Shown here: positions 1-10,899 of the stretch, one piece after another
Numbering within the stretch: the stretch's first letter is position 1
Layout of the letters: every line of letters begins with the position of its first letter
Source: Phlebotomus papatasi
Lineage: Eukaryota; Arthropoda; Insecta; Diptera; Psychodidae
Direction of reading: 5' to 3'
NCBI RefSeq assembly: GCF_024763615.1
Contig: NC_077222.1
Coordinates: 107,417,417 to 107,481,416, forward strand
DNA length: 64,000 bases
The notes under the pieces: model-generated
The model's database searches: none
The model's input: the letters and a program-made list of their open reading frames with translations, nothing else
Told to the model about the DNA's origin: nothing
Made by a program: the position numbers and the translations under genes

Positions 1-1282
1 GGCATCGTGTTAATCCACTGTTGAACAGGGAGAAATAGAAGACAGAGCCATTGGCAAAATTTCCTAAGCAAGAATTTTTGCTTATGCCGTTGACTTGAGA
101 CAACGACCACCGGTTTTTCTTTAGAATCCCAGAGAATAAAGCCCTAACCCTCTACCAAAAGAAAAGTCCACTGAGAAATCAAGGGTTCATCTGTGGGGTT
201 CAATTGAAGCTGAACATTGATCCAGAGAGTGTCAGATAAGACCATTCAGCAGGAAGAAACTATGGAGTTCCCTCTGGAAAATCGGTCAATTTTCCCTCAA
301 TAGACACATACGCAAAATAAAATTGATGGTCCATGTAATTCTTATCGACAACTTAAGATTGAGGCAAAGGATTGAATTTGTCAGCAAGTCTGTTCAGGAG
401 ACTCAAAAAGATTTACATTGCAGCGACTTTTCCATGTCCTGGAACATGTAAGGAGATTTTCAGGGACTTTGCTATCTGCCCCCTCGCATCAGGGAAACTT
501 TCTGAACAAGGATGCAAATCTCTTTCACCAAGGAAATTCCCATAACGCATTTCACAAAACCAAAGCAGACAGCAGGACAAGAAAAACCTATGACAAGGCC
601 AGATGAGCCTATTGTAGACGGGATTCTTAATGTACAATCAATCTAAATTATCATAGTTGTTTAACATTTTCCCAACTGTACATAAATTACTAAAATGTGT
701 TTTGATATAAAATATTAGAAATATTTAATTTAACGGAATTTAAGCACGGTGGAAATATAGTGAATTTTTAGTAACAATAGCAATAAAATGTTAATTGATA
801 TACTGACCGTGGTGTCACATATAAGATTAATACGAAGAGTAAGAAAAGACGGAAAGAGAGGTGTATAGTATACAAACTTTCAAATGGAAAATCACGTGTG
901 TAAGAAAGAGTGCAGTCTAATGGAGTAATACGATGAGTAAGATATTACTGTTCGTATTAATTGTTTTCTGAATCGTATTAATTGTTTTCTTAATCGTATT
1001 ACAGACAATTAGAGCAATTTTCCATGCGTGCCAACTGTGATTCGGTCAGTTTTCGAGCGAAACGCGAGAGAGAGACAAGATAAAACACTTGCTATCTTTT
1101 TTCCATTCGCAGTGAAGAAAGTATTATTCGTAATATTAATATTATATGTGACATGGTCATGAGTCATTTTTGCCATATTGTATATTTTTTGGTTTACAAA
1201 ATTTTCTTTAAAATTGCAAAATATCTCCTTATTTTTTCCCCAGAAACTTTTAATAATTGTCGTTGCACTAAAATGGACAGTA
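1..1282. other. Unique AT-rich DNA, no gene recognised
   Basis: Open frames here are short (74 codons or fewer before about 1150, one of 83 codons at 1153-1404), overlap on opposite strands and show no family motif. A short direct repeat of the phrase ATCGTATTAATTGTTTTCT lies near 953-1000. I see nothing else that can be named. Confidence 0.5.
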
Positions 1283-1516
1283 CAGTAGGCTCTCGCACAA
1301 TCGGCTCTTTTTCAATCGGGCGAAAAATTTTGTTGGCTATTTTCACGCTTAATTTTCAAGCAAATTTTCTCAAATTCGCTGTAGTTTCTCTTATTTTATC
1401 ATGATTCTTTATAATTGAGCGCCTTTTGTGGAATTTACAATGACTTTGACGCCCAAATCTATCGATAATTTGAATGGCATTTTGCCCCATATGCCCGATT
1501 GAGAGAGAGTCTACTG
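1283..1516. mobile_element. Tc1/mariner-type MITE (CAGTAGRSTCTC ends), diverged copy
   Basis: The ends are inverted repeats: CAGTAGGCTCTCGC at the left and GAGAGTCTACTG at the right, each flanked by TA (1281-1282 and 1517-1518). TA duplication with CAGT-starting ends is the signature of Tc1/mariner elements and their non-autonomous derivatives. At 234 bp with no coding capacity this is a MITE. Three other copies with similar ends lie at 40695, 51405 and 61245. This one is the most diverged internally. Confidence 0.65.
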
Positions 1517-1595
1517 TATTTCGGTATAAATGGTTGGAATAAAATGAGTATATGAAATTAAATTTGGTCAGTAAAAGAAGGCCTTAGTTAGTAAA

Positions 1596-1846
1596 GGCTC
1601 CACCAGGCATACCATTTAGATCAGAAAAATTTCATGAAGTCGAAATTCACATCCCTTTCTATTCCGAACCTATCGCATATGTTTTTGTCACTCACGCTTT
1701 CTTCTTCTTAATTTAAACATCACAACAAATTTGATATAGTTAAATCGAATTTGGAGTAAAAAGAGAGAGATACACATATGTAGAACGTGTGAGAAATAGA
1801 AGAATGTGAATTTTGATTTAATGAAATTTGGACAATAATAGCTCTG
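1596..1846. mobile_element. Long inverted-repeat MITE, AGATCAGGAAAATTTCATG family, copy 1 of 5
   Basis: The left arm reads GGCATACCATTTAGATCAG then AAATTTCATGAAGTCGAAATT. The right arm is the degenerate reverse complement (GAATTTTGATTTAATGAAATTT). The arms make up most of the element, so it would fold into a hairpin. Four further copies (2288, 5630, 6711, 61099) share the outer arm GGCACACCTTTTAGATCAGG. Superfamily unknown. The left boundary is approximate because this copy is decayed. Confidence 0.6.
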
Positions 1847-1984
1847 ATCAAAATTCGCAATCTTAATTCAATTTAGTTCAATCGATTTTTTTGGGGGAAA
1901 AAGAGATAAATTCTGATTATAATTAATTTTCCTGATTTAAAAGATTTGCCGGAAGCACAAAAAATCAATTTCCATCAAGAAAAA

Positions 1985-2760
1985 ATAGGTTACGGTCAGT
2001 AAAAAAAATCAGTGTCGATTATATCAAACCCGCTCCACAATTTATTGAAAAGATGTGTCAAAGACATAAATAATAAATTTTCGTCAGTAAAAAATAAGTG
2101 TGGTCGATAAAAACACAAAGTGTGGTCAGTAAATAGCCAATTTTGGGCAGTAAAAAGTCAAATATGATTATCAAAAAATCATTTTTCGTCAAGAAAATGC
2201 GATTGTGACCAGTAAAAAATCTCAATGAGTGTCATTACAAAATCCGCATTACATTTGTAAAAAAAAATAGTGCAAATTGATTAGTAATAGCTCTAGAGCA
2301 CCTTTTACATCGGGAAAATTTCAAAAGTCAAAATTTCCATCCCTCTCTTTCTTAAAAGCTTTCCATATGTCTATCCCACTTTTATGCAGTCTTCTTCATC
2401 TTTTGAACATCACACCAAATTGAATTTAGTTCAGTCGAATTTTGAGATCAAAAGAGTGGGATAGATTTAGGCAAATAATTTGAGAGAGAAAGGGCCGCGA
2501 AATTCGATTTCATGAAATTATACCGAACTAAAAGTTGTGCCGAAAATCGAATTTGGTCGGTAAAAAATTAAATTTGATCAAGAACAAATAGAATTTGATC
2601 AGCACGAAATATTAAATTTATTCAGTGCATTATCAATTTTGATTTGTGAAATAAAAATAATTTGGTCAATAAAAATATAATTTTTGCTCAATAAATAATC
2701 AATTTTTGTCAAAAAAATTCAAATTCAACCAAGTGAAAGAAATTTGATCGTTGGTAAGTT
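1985..2760. repeat. Degenerate minisatellite with TCAGTAAAAAATC core
   Basis: Irregular repeats of a phrase close to GGTCAGTAAAAAATCAATTT, roughly 15-22 bases apart, flank the MITE at 2288-2541. Variants keep the GTCAGTAAAA core (for example near 2080, 2110, 2140 and 2205). The period is not constant, so this is an old, eroded array. The same array type occupies 5396-7570. Confidence 0.6.
2288..2541. mobile_element. Long inverted-repeat MITE, AGATCAGGAAAATTTCATG family, copy 2 of 5
   Basis: The left arm begins near GAGCACCTTTTACATCGGG and continues AAAATTTCAAAAGTC. The right arm returns as GATTTCATGAAATTATACCG then AACTAAAAGTTGTGCC. The interior carries the family's TTCTTCATCTTTTGAACATCACACC stretch in degenerate form. 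It sits inside the TCAGTAAAA minisatellite. Confidence 0.6.
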
Positions 2761-3337
2761 ATGTAGGTTTTAGAAAAAAAAATTTTGGGTAGTACCATTT
2801 CATTCGGCAAATCTGTAAATTGGATTCATACATATTTCTATTTTTTGTACTGGTCAAAGTTGATATTTTATCGATCAAAATTGATTTTAACCAAAACTAA
2901 TTATTTAATTAACCAAAAACACAATTTTATTGACCTTTCTAACACCTTTACTTACGAAAGCTATTTTTTATTGTGTTACGTCTATAAATACATATTTATC
3001 AAAATTTTTGTAATTTTAATCGATTTTAAAAGGTGGCGGGATAGTGGTTATAAAGGTAGTGGAAAGTATTCACAAAGTTACGAAAAAGAGGAAAAGATTA
3101 CTTTTTCATGCAAAAGTGCTTCGTTTCATAAACTTACAGAAATCTTTTGGCGAAACCACTTAGCTATATCAATAGATATTGCTTCTGAATACATTTTTTT
3201 TATTTATTTTATTTATTTATTATTAAAATACACTCGATCCGATTTCTTTTATCCAAATTTTGAGCTCTTTATTAAGGAGGTTCTAAAAATATATACTGTT
3301 ATACAGGCTTCAGGCTAAAGTTTTAGCCCAGTTCCTG
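2761..3337. other. AT-rich sequence, no gene accepted
   Basis: A 177-codon frame (2785-3318, +) runs through here but is rich in Phe, Tyr, Ile, Lys and Leu, as expected of random AT-rich DNA, and has no recognisable domain. A phrase near 3301-3335 (GGCTTCAGGCTAAAGTTTTA) resembles one arm of the hairpin family found at 17850 and 33985. Confidence 0.5.
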
Positions 3338-3564
3338 TAGGGGAATTCTGTAATAATATAACAATGTCATATGACAAATTTTCATGACGAATTCGAAAGC
3401 AGGACATTATTAAAGTCCAGTGAGCATCGAACTGGCAATGCAAGAAGCTTCATGAATCTCCTAGTAATTGATATGAATCGTATTTTCAAATTTTTCCCTA
3501 ATTTACCACGTAACAATTTTTAAATATGTTATATGACATTCTCATACCGTTACAGAATCTCCCT
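3338..3564. mobile_element. Inverted-repeat element, GGGGAATTCTGTAA / GACATTGTCATAC family, copy 1
   Basis: The left end reads TAGGGGAATTCTGTAA followed by ATGTCATATGACAAATTTTC. The right end reads TATATGACATTCTCATACCG followed by TTACAGAATCTCCC. These are inverted relative to each other. Related copies lie at 3928-4158 and 17598-18270, all keeping the internal palindromic ATGTCATATGACA motif. No coding capacity. Confidence 0.6.
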
Positions 3565-3927
3565 GCAGAATTAATTAAAAAAAACAACTAATTTAAGTGA
3601 CTTTTCAAAATTCTTTTGACTTTATTTATTCAACTCTAAATCAAAATTTTAATTTTAAACATTAATTCTAAATTTAGCGGTATGTCTAAACCTTAAATCC
3701 GAAACCCATATGAAGTTCCAGTAATTACAGCATCTCATAAATCGAATTGTCGTAGCAGGAGGAAATAGAGAAGTTTTTAAAAAAGGTCTATACCGTGTTT
3801 CTTGACTCCAAATTATCCACAAAATACCGAGAATACAATTCAATGCATAAACTTAATCTCCATTTCTTAGCATGTTTTAGGACTTGATCTAAAATTGTCA
3901 TATTACAAGATTTTACAAAAAGCCTTT

Positions 3928-4158
3928 TAGAGGGGTATTCTATACAGCATGACAAAGTCATATGACAAATTTCAATTTTTTTATTACGGAAAATTCGGAA
4001 TAACTAATTGATAATCCGATTAATATCAGGTACTATGAGCTTCATGAAGTTCCTCGCAATGGCCATTCAATGCTCATTGAGCTTCAATGTTGTCCACTCT
4101 GAAATTCATCATGAAAATTTGTCATATGACATTGTCATGTTGTTACAGAATACCGCTA
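3928..4158. mobile_element. Inverted-repeat element, GGGGTATTCTRTAAC family, copy 2
   Basis: The left end TAGAGGGGTATTCTATACAG continues with ATGACAAAGTCATATGACAAATTTC. The right end reads GTCATATGACATTGTCATG then TTACAGAATACCGCTA. It is internally diverged from the copy at 3338 but keeps the same ends and spacing. Confidence 0.55.
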
Positions 4159-5395
4159 CCAAAAATATTTTCTAAAAGAAATTTTCACAGGCAGGAGGTT
4201 TCCAAGAGCCCTATGGCAAAGTTTAAACCCAATTGAAGAGTTTGAAATTTGATGACCAACACAGAAGGTTAGATTATTAAGAATATCGCACCTAATACCT
4301 TTTCTGTGACTGCTTCTTTGATTATAAGGAAATTTGCGACCCTTTTCTAGACTTGGAAAAATGCTTCAGGTCAGAAAATCCTGAGAGAAATGCTAGAAAG
4401 AAACTTCTCTCATCCTTCAATGAAAACTTTTAACCCTTTTCTTTCTCTTCAGACGAATTGTTAGTTCTTTGATGCCCAAAAAGATGAAATTGAGCTTCTG
4501 AAAGCACACCCCAAAGAATTGGAAACTTTTGTCAGATCTTCTGCTCCCCTTTGGGGGAGGGGGGATTTAAAGGAGCAAAAAGGCACAACCAGATAAATTT
4601 GTGGGAGGTATTCTTTTCGAAGGTCTTTCCAGGAAAACACGTCCTCCAGTCTTCCGTACTCCTTTGCTACCTCCTTCGCCAGTCTCCCCTGCATTCCTGC
4701 CCTTACTGCTCCAAACAATTAAATGTATGAGGAAGAATTTTTCATGAGACTGCTGCACTTGATGATTGTCGGTGCAGCTGAAAGGAGGCTCCTGCATTGA
4801 ATTTCTCTCTTTGGCCATAATTATCGACATTGAATCTGGTCACGACAATCCAATCCATCCCGCATAGTCTCCATCATATTCTTCTCACGGGATCCTCCAG
4901 TCAACATCTTCCACCACATTCTTGAGCCTTTCTTTTGGACTCTTTTTTGCAGCGTGTCGTGCAGAATGCATTCTTTTTTTCCGCAATGGTCGCTGATGAA
5001 AGACGATTTCTGTGTGGCCAAAACTCCTTCATTGCGCTCATTTGATTCTCACCCGTGTTCTTATTCCTACCCAGACTCTTATGTCTTGCACCAATTGGCT
5101 GACTTTTGCACAAAACTCTGTATGACAAACATCTCGAACGGGCAAAAGATAAATTTATGCTGCAACTCTGAACATTTTCCCAGCTTCCTCTTACAAATGT
5201 CCCTTGCTGCGAATGGCTGTTTTCTTTCGTTTTGTCTTCTTTATTTTATTTTATTTGGTGTTTATTTTTTGTCTTTCATGAATAATAAGCTTTTTGTAGG
5301 TGTTCCACTCATGACAACATAAAATGAATAATATCGCCGTTGGCTAAATTTAAAATGTTCATGACAAATGATAATTATTTAAAAATTAAACATTT
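4159..5395. other. Unique DNA, no gene recognised
   Basis: Overlapping short frames in several phases on both strands (4461-5322) give unrelated low-information peptides, and none has a conserved motif. The composition is less AT-rich than its surroundings at about 4550-5150, so a short exon or conserved noncoding block cannot be excluded. I see no splice-framed coding signal. Confidence 0.4.
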
Positions 5396-5629
5396 TTAGT
5401 CGGTAAAAAGCAATCTTGGTCGCTCAAAGTTTAAGAAGTTACCAGAAATCCCCGTAAACCAAATCGACAATGTTAAGATGGTCCATTAAATTTTTTGTTT
5501 TACTAGTATACCAACCAAATTTCATATCAACTACTGACTATTTTTGCAGCCTCAGTAAATTCGGTAAAAGATGATCAGAATCAGTAAGAAAATCACTTGA
5601 TCAGTAAATTAAAGAAAAATTGATCAGTA

Positions 5630-5893
5630 ATGACTCCGGCACACCTTTTAGATCAGGCAAATTTCATGAAATCGAAATTCAAATCCCTTTCTTTCTCACA
5701 TCCTTTCCATATGTGAATCTCATTCTTTCGCACTCTTTTTCTTCCTTTGAACATCACAACAAATTCAATTTAGCTCAATAGAATTCGAAGTGCGAGTGAA
5801 TGAGACAGACATATGCAAAATGTGTGAAAAAGAAGGGGATGTGAATTCTGATTTCATGAAATTTTCCTGATCTAAAAGGTGTGCCAGAGTCAT
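5630..5893. mobile_element. Long inverted-repeat MITE, AGATCAGGAAAATTTCATG family, best copy (3 of 5)
   Basis: The arms are ATGACTCCGGCACACCTTTT then AGATCAGG at the left and CCTGATCTAAAAGGTGTGCC then AGAGTCAT at the right, an inverted repeat extending about 70 bases inward. The centre contains the conserved GAACATCACAACAAATTCAA segment. The 264-bp length and absence of an ORF make it a non-autonomous, hairpin-forming element. Confidence 0.7.
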
Positions 5894-6710
5894 AAGTAAG
5901 GAAATCATGTTTGGTGAGTAGAAAAAACCCAAACAGTAAATTTGATCAGTCAAAAAATCGAATTTGACCAGTAAAAAATCAATTTTGGTTAGCAAAAAGA
6001 TCGATTTCCGATAGTAAAAAGATCGACTTATAAAATTTCATAATTAATCACAAAGAAAATGAATTTTGATCACTAAGAAAACAATTTTTTCCGCAAAAAA
6101 TAACTATTTTAGTTAGTAAAAAGTAATTTTTAGTCAAAGATACAATTTTAGGTAGTAAATAATCGATTTTCAGCAAAAGAAATCAATCATGAACAGTAGA
6201 AAAAAATCGTGGTAAGGTCCAAAATCAGAAAAAAAATCAATTTTACTCAGTAAAAATTCATTATTGATTACTAACATTGCATTCTGATTGTTTATTACAA
6301 AAAAAAATTTTGTTTAATCAAAAAATCGATTTTGGTCAGTAAAAAAATCAACTATGATTGCTAAATCAATCAACTTCAATTCAGTAAAATGATCAAAATT
6401 TAAATCACTTCAAAATTAATTTTGGTTAACTGTAAATCGAGTTTGGTCAGTAAAAATTCATATTTGAACACAAAAAAAAGAATTAAAGTCGATTACTATA
6501 AACGATTTTGTCAGTAAAAAATAAGTTTTAGTCCAAAGTACAATTTCAATCAGTAAAAATCGATTTTAGATAAGAATCAATCATGATCAGTAAAAATATC
6601 TCAGATTGTTCTAAGAACAAGAATAATTTTTGTCAGTAAAAAAAATCTATTTCTGTAATGATGATAAAAAAAATAAATTTTAGTCAATACGAAAATGGAT
6701 TTTGGTCATA

Positions 6711-6927
6711 ATGGCTCCGGCCGCTCCGGCACATCTTTTAGATCAGGAAAATTTCACAAAATCAAAATTCACATCCCCTTCCTTTTTTTAAAGATTTGTA
6801 TATGACTAGCACTCTTCTTCTTCTTTTGAATATCACACCAAATTAAATTTAGTAATCCAATTTTGAGTCCGAAAGAGAAGGAATTAGTTATACAAATCTT
6901 ATGAAAAATTAGGTGTGCCGGAGCCAT
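6711..6927. mobile_element. Long inverted-repeat MITE, AGATCAGGAAAATTTCATG family, copy 4 of 5
   Basis: It begins ATGGCTCCGG (with a short internal duplication of GGCCGCTCCGG) and ends GGTGTGCCGGAGCCAT. The centre again holds the GAATATCACACCAAATTAAA segment. It is shorter than copy 3 through deletion in the right half. It lies inside the 5396-7570 minisatellite. Confidence 0.65.
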
Positions 6928-7594
6928 AAAAAATCATTTGTAGCTACTAAAGCAATTAATTTTAATTCAGTAAAATGATCAAGATTCCAGTCAGTTAAAA
7001 ATCAATTTTGGTTAACTGTAAATCGAATTTGATCAGTGAAAATTCGATTTTATTCAATAAAAAAGCAAATTTTGGTCAATAAAAAACTGATTTTCGTCAG
7101 TAAAAAGTTCAATTTTGGTTAGGAAAAAATCTATTTGGTATGTAGAAAAATCAACTATGGGTAATAAAACAATTGAGTAAAATCAGTAAAATAATCAAGA
7201 TTTAATTTATTTCATAATCAAATTCTTATTAAAAATTATATAGATTTTTCTCAGAAGAAAATTAATTTTGGTCAATTTTAGTCAGCAAAAAACGATTTTG
7301 GATAGTAAAACAACATAGTTTTGGTCCAAGAACAAGTACAATTTGGATCAGTGAAAAATTCAATTTCACTGAGTAAAAAACCTAATTTTGGTCAGTAAAA
7401 ATTCATATACAAAAAATCCAAAACATAAATATTGAGCAACATAAAAATCGATTCCTGTCAGTTAGAAAATCAGTCATGTTCAACAAAAAATCGGTTTTGG
7501 TTCAAAAATGAGAATAATTTGGGTCAGTAAAAATGGATTTTCTTCAGTAGAAATTTCAAATTTGATCTGTACCGAGTTGAGGACTTTTAAAGCA

Positions 7595-7757
7595 CACTGG
7601 TAAAAATAAAAGGATCAAATTGATTCAAATTTTATCCTTTTGCAAAAGGATGGATCAAATTTCAAACTCTGAATGCACATTTATCATAATACGACATATT
7701 AATTTGATCTATCCTTTGCAAAAAGGAATCAATTTGATCCTTTTATTTTTACCATTG
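7595..7757. mobile_element. MITE with CACTGGTAAAAATAAAAGG ends, 2-bp CA duplication
   Basis: This 163-bp element has inverted ends of about 30 bases: CACTGGTAAAAATAAAAGGA at the left and the reverse complement of CAATGGTAAAAATAAAAGGA at the right. A second inner inverted pair (TCCTTTTGCAAAAGGAT / ATCCTTTGCAAAAAGGA) extends the hairpin. It is flanked by CA on both sides (7593-7594 and 7758-7759). The CACTG-type end with a 2-bp duplication recalls CACTA (CMC) elements; this placement is tentative. Confidence 0.65.
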
Positions 7758-7759
7758 CA

Positions 7760-8332
7760 CACTGAGAGAAATCCGAAAAAGTTAAAATAACCTTCCGGAA
7801 ATGTTAATTTTACCCTGCACAGAGAAAAATTTTGACTCTAAATTTAAGAATATATAAGATCCTGGGAACTTAAATTGGACGTGAATCCCCGAGGCGTTTA
7901 AGTTTAGATGCTCTGAGCGAAAGAAATGGGCTAGAAATCCTTAGCTCTTTCAAGTTAAGAGATCGGGAACTTAAGTTCAGCATTAGCTGAAAAATGAAAA
8001 ATGTCTACAGATTTGCAAATTGCAACTAAAACTAAATGATCAAGAATTTAGAATTAGGGCATTGGCATTCATTCGATGGGATTTGAAATTAAATTCCTGG
8101 GCGTTTCTGTTTAAGAATTTTTCATTTTTCTGTGTGTGCAGTATTGATCCGAAATCTGTGTAAATATTATGCTTTTTAGGTGTTTTAGGGGTTAGAGTTA
8201 CCCTTTTTCATGTTAATTTTACCCTTAAAAAGGTGTAAAATTAACATTAAAAAATTTTGATATATTTTTACACTTAAAAAGTGTTAAAGTTATGACGAAA
8301 AAAATTAATCGTACCCTCTTTTTTTCTCAGTC
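7760..8332. mobile_element. CACTGAGAGAAATCCG MITE, copy 1 of 3, interrupted
   Basis: The two halves match the intact copies at 38565-38820 and 45308-45562 (CACTGAGAGAAATCCGAAAA at the start; internal CATTAAAAAATTTTGATATATT and CCCTCTTTTTTTCTCAG near the end). The copy is split after TTTACCCTG by the element at 7818-8136. Its right terminus is blurred by repeated CTCAG steps (8326-8358), so the exact end is uncertain. Confidence 0.7.
7818..8136. mobile_element. CACAGAGAAAAATT-ended element nested in a MITE, 2-bp TG duplication
   Basis: The ends are CACAGAGAAAAATTTTGACT at the left and TTTTTCTGTGTG at the right. It interrupts the CACTGAG MITE precisely. The uninterrupted copies read CCCTGCATTATTGATCC, and here TG is duplicated on each side (7816-7817 and 8137-8138). 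The first 30 bases (CACAGAGAAAAATT, then CTCTAAATT and AAGAA) match the left end of the 6.5-kb minisatellite element at 23213, so the two are one family. No ORF. Confidence 0.75.
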
Positions 8333-10689
8333 TCAGTTTTCTCAGTTTCTCAGTCTCTACCACGATCTTAGTGATACTGCTCACGAAGTTATCTGTAGAA
8401 TTATTTTTAAATATTTGTTTCAAAACTAAATTCAACTTTCCCTCCAAAAGTAAATAAACTTCACGTGAATTATTATTCCATCGATGGGATTATAGGGGTT
8501 GAAAAATGGTTTATTTGACATTATGACATTGTAAAGAATTCCTATTCATGATTCTATTTATTCCCTTTCATGTCTCCAAGAGATATGATGCGTGAGAAAT
8601 GATTTTCCCGCAGGAATCTTTTGTGTCTCTTGAAATATCTCCATAAATTCTTTCATCAAGCAATTGTTGTTTGATTTTGATATGAAGACGTCGATGTGTC
8701 ATCGGTAGATTTCACCTCAAGGGAATGGATTAACAAAGGGCCCACCAAAGTTTGTGATAGATGGAGAAGAATTTTTAGGTTTATTGTAGGAAAGAAAAAA
8801 ACATCCACTTAGTGCTGAAAATACTCTTATTCTTGTCCAAATATTTCATCAATCATGCAAAGAGGTAGATCTCTGAGGTTTTTGCATTTCACCCTGTGCA
8901 CATCGAGGGGATAATATCTTAATTGAGGGGGTAGGATTGCTTGGTTGAAAGATGAGGAAAAAATGCTGATGAAGTAGCACTGATACAGGATCTATTACAT
9001 TATTAACCGTTGGTGTATTTTGATAATAAATATTAATGCTAATAAATAACCCGTTCGTTATGGCAATTTGCCATTTGGGATGCCCTCGTGCGTGGGGCCA
9101 ATTTTTGACATGATACGCCATCCACATTGCTGAATTTGATGAAAATCCCACAGAGATCCCATGGAAGGGGTTACAAAAAAAATTATATAAAGTGGATGTA
9201 ATGAGGAACGATTGCACGCTTCGATAAATCTAATCAGTGAATCAAACATTATCTGTCTTTCTCATACTTTGCACCCCCGGGGTGCAAAACGCGCCATTTT
9301 TTCTGGAACATAATGTCCTAGGGGGCAATAGGAATTTTCATCGGTATTCACAAATGATGACGAATATTGGAAACAGGAGGGAATTTTGCCTCTATATTGG
9401 TTTAATATTATACGTATCTATTGATAGGCAACAATAACAATTTTCTGGGTGAAGGGCTTACTGTTGCCGCAGGAGTTAAAGGGTTGATTCTTTTTCTTAT
9501 TCCATTCTCCCTCAGTTCTTCTGGGTGCTATGTCAATGAGCAAGCAAAGATGTAAAGAGAAAATATTGTTAATTTATTGTAAGAATGAAATACAGGATGT
9601 CCAGTGAACGCAGGAGGAAGAAGATCGACAGAAGGAATAAATAATAAATGAACATCTGTCTTTTATTAATTAATTTATGATACAAGTGCAAGGGGATCAA
9701 ATTGATAAAATAAAATGCAAGAAGTGTATTTATGCTGCCTCTTTTATTTTTATTTAAAAAAAAAACCTTCTGAAAGAAGCTTTATGAAAACATGATCGAG
9801 AATGAATCTCATTCTCGTAAACCAGGCGATTATGTTAAAATTTAACTAAAAATCTCTCCCTTTCGCAAGTAAATTCCTGTTAAATTTGACATGATAGCGA
9901 TTAAACTCAACTTAAGGGTTGAGACGGAAGTGAAAAACGTTGATAGCATATATGTGATGAAAGAATAGCGAGGGAGGCATCATATTCGATGACGCGTAAT
10001 TGCCCAAGCAATTCATCATAATTCCCGTGTGTGGACAAAATGTTGTAGCACGATGAGTGATCCTCACACCATTGAGAAAAAAAAGTGAAATAAATTGGTT
10101 AACAAAGTGCGAGGTGGGTTTAAAAATGATTTGCGGAAATGCGTGTCCAGCCCTTGTTAGAGGCTCACCAGATATCGTTCAACATGCACAACTTTGGGGC
10201 TGATGTGTTTTCTTTTTTTTATCCTCCTGGAGGGGCAAATGGCAGCCCAAAGAATTTGATAATATTTCCACCCATGGAAGACTTAAACCCAGCCGAAAAT
10301 ATGTTGGGAAAAGAAGGTGGGAAGCACTTTGGGTGAGAGGTATGAACCACAACCCCACGTGATGTTATTATTTTCACATCAATCAGTCATTAGTGTGGAA
10401 AGTAAAGTGAATTCATCACTTTTACAATATATTGGCCTCATCTTTTGCCCATATCAACCACAATGTAATTCTGGTGATCATCGATCGATTGCTGTGGTGG
10501 GGATCTCATGGAAAAACTCTACCGCAATGGACAATCTTTTGAATGCTTATTTGAATGTAAGTTATTCATCCAGATGCACTCAGGAAAACGAGATCTAGAA
10601 ATCAAGAGATCTGAGAAATTGAGGCTTAAAGTCACACCAGAAACAAGTAAAATTTACACCGCGTAAGCTTCTAACAGACTAGATCTAAT
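8333..10689. other. Unique DNA, no gene recognised
   Basis: The composition is more balanced than in the repeats. Frames of up to 122 codons (for example 8849-9217, -) lack motifs and overlap others in different phases. There is nothing I can identify. Conserved noncoding or intronic sequence is possible. Confidence 0.4.
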
Positions 10690-10827
10690 GGCCTCTACAC
10701 ATTGGGAGAAATTTTTGTCAAAAATTGCTTTTTTGAAGGAAATTCCCTGCAGCGTTGTAGGGGGAAACGTCAAATTTCTGTCAAAAACGCAATTTTTGAC
10801 GAAAATTGCTACCAATGTGTAGACGCC
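10690..10827. mobile_element. MITE with GGCGTCTACACATTGG ends, copy 1 of 4
   Basis: This 138-bp inverted repeat has left GGCCTCTACACATTGGGAG then TTTTTGTCAAAAATTGC and right GCAATTTTTGACGAAAATTG then CTACCAATGTGTAGACGCC. The interior GGGGAAACGTCAAATTTCTG is also partly palindromic. Other copies lie at 45889-46219 (interrupted), 49441-49579 and 62025-62160. Confidence 0.7.
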
Positions 10828-10899
10828 TTAAGTGTAAGCCCTACACACTGGGTTTATTTTGAACCCTGGCGAAGGTTTGAAGTAAGTACAAGAATTCTT

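Larger units (their letters stand above)
5396..7570. repeat. Large degenerate minisatellite, TCAGTAAAAATC type
   Basis: More than 2 kb of irregular repeats of a phrase near ATTTTGGTCAGTAAAAAATC, with spacing drifting from about 15 to 25 bases. Two inverted-repeat MITEs (5630-5893 and 6711-6927) lie within it. The alternation of array and MITE matches that at 1564-2760, suggesting the two loci are copies of one composite unit or that the array expands inside or next to the MITE. Confidence 0.65.

Noticed and set aside
2785..3318. 177-codon + strand frame as a gene
   Set aside because: Composition follows random AT-rich DNA (Phe, Tyr, Ile, Lys, Leu), no domain, and it ends in a repeated hairpin phrase.
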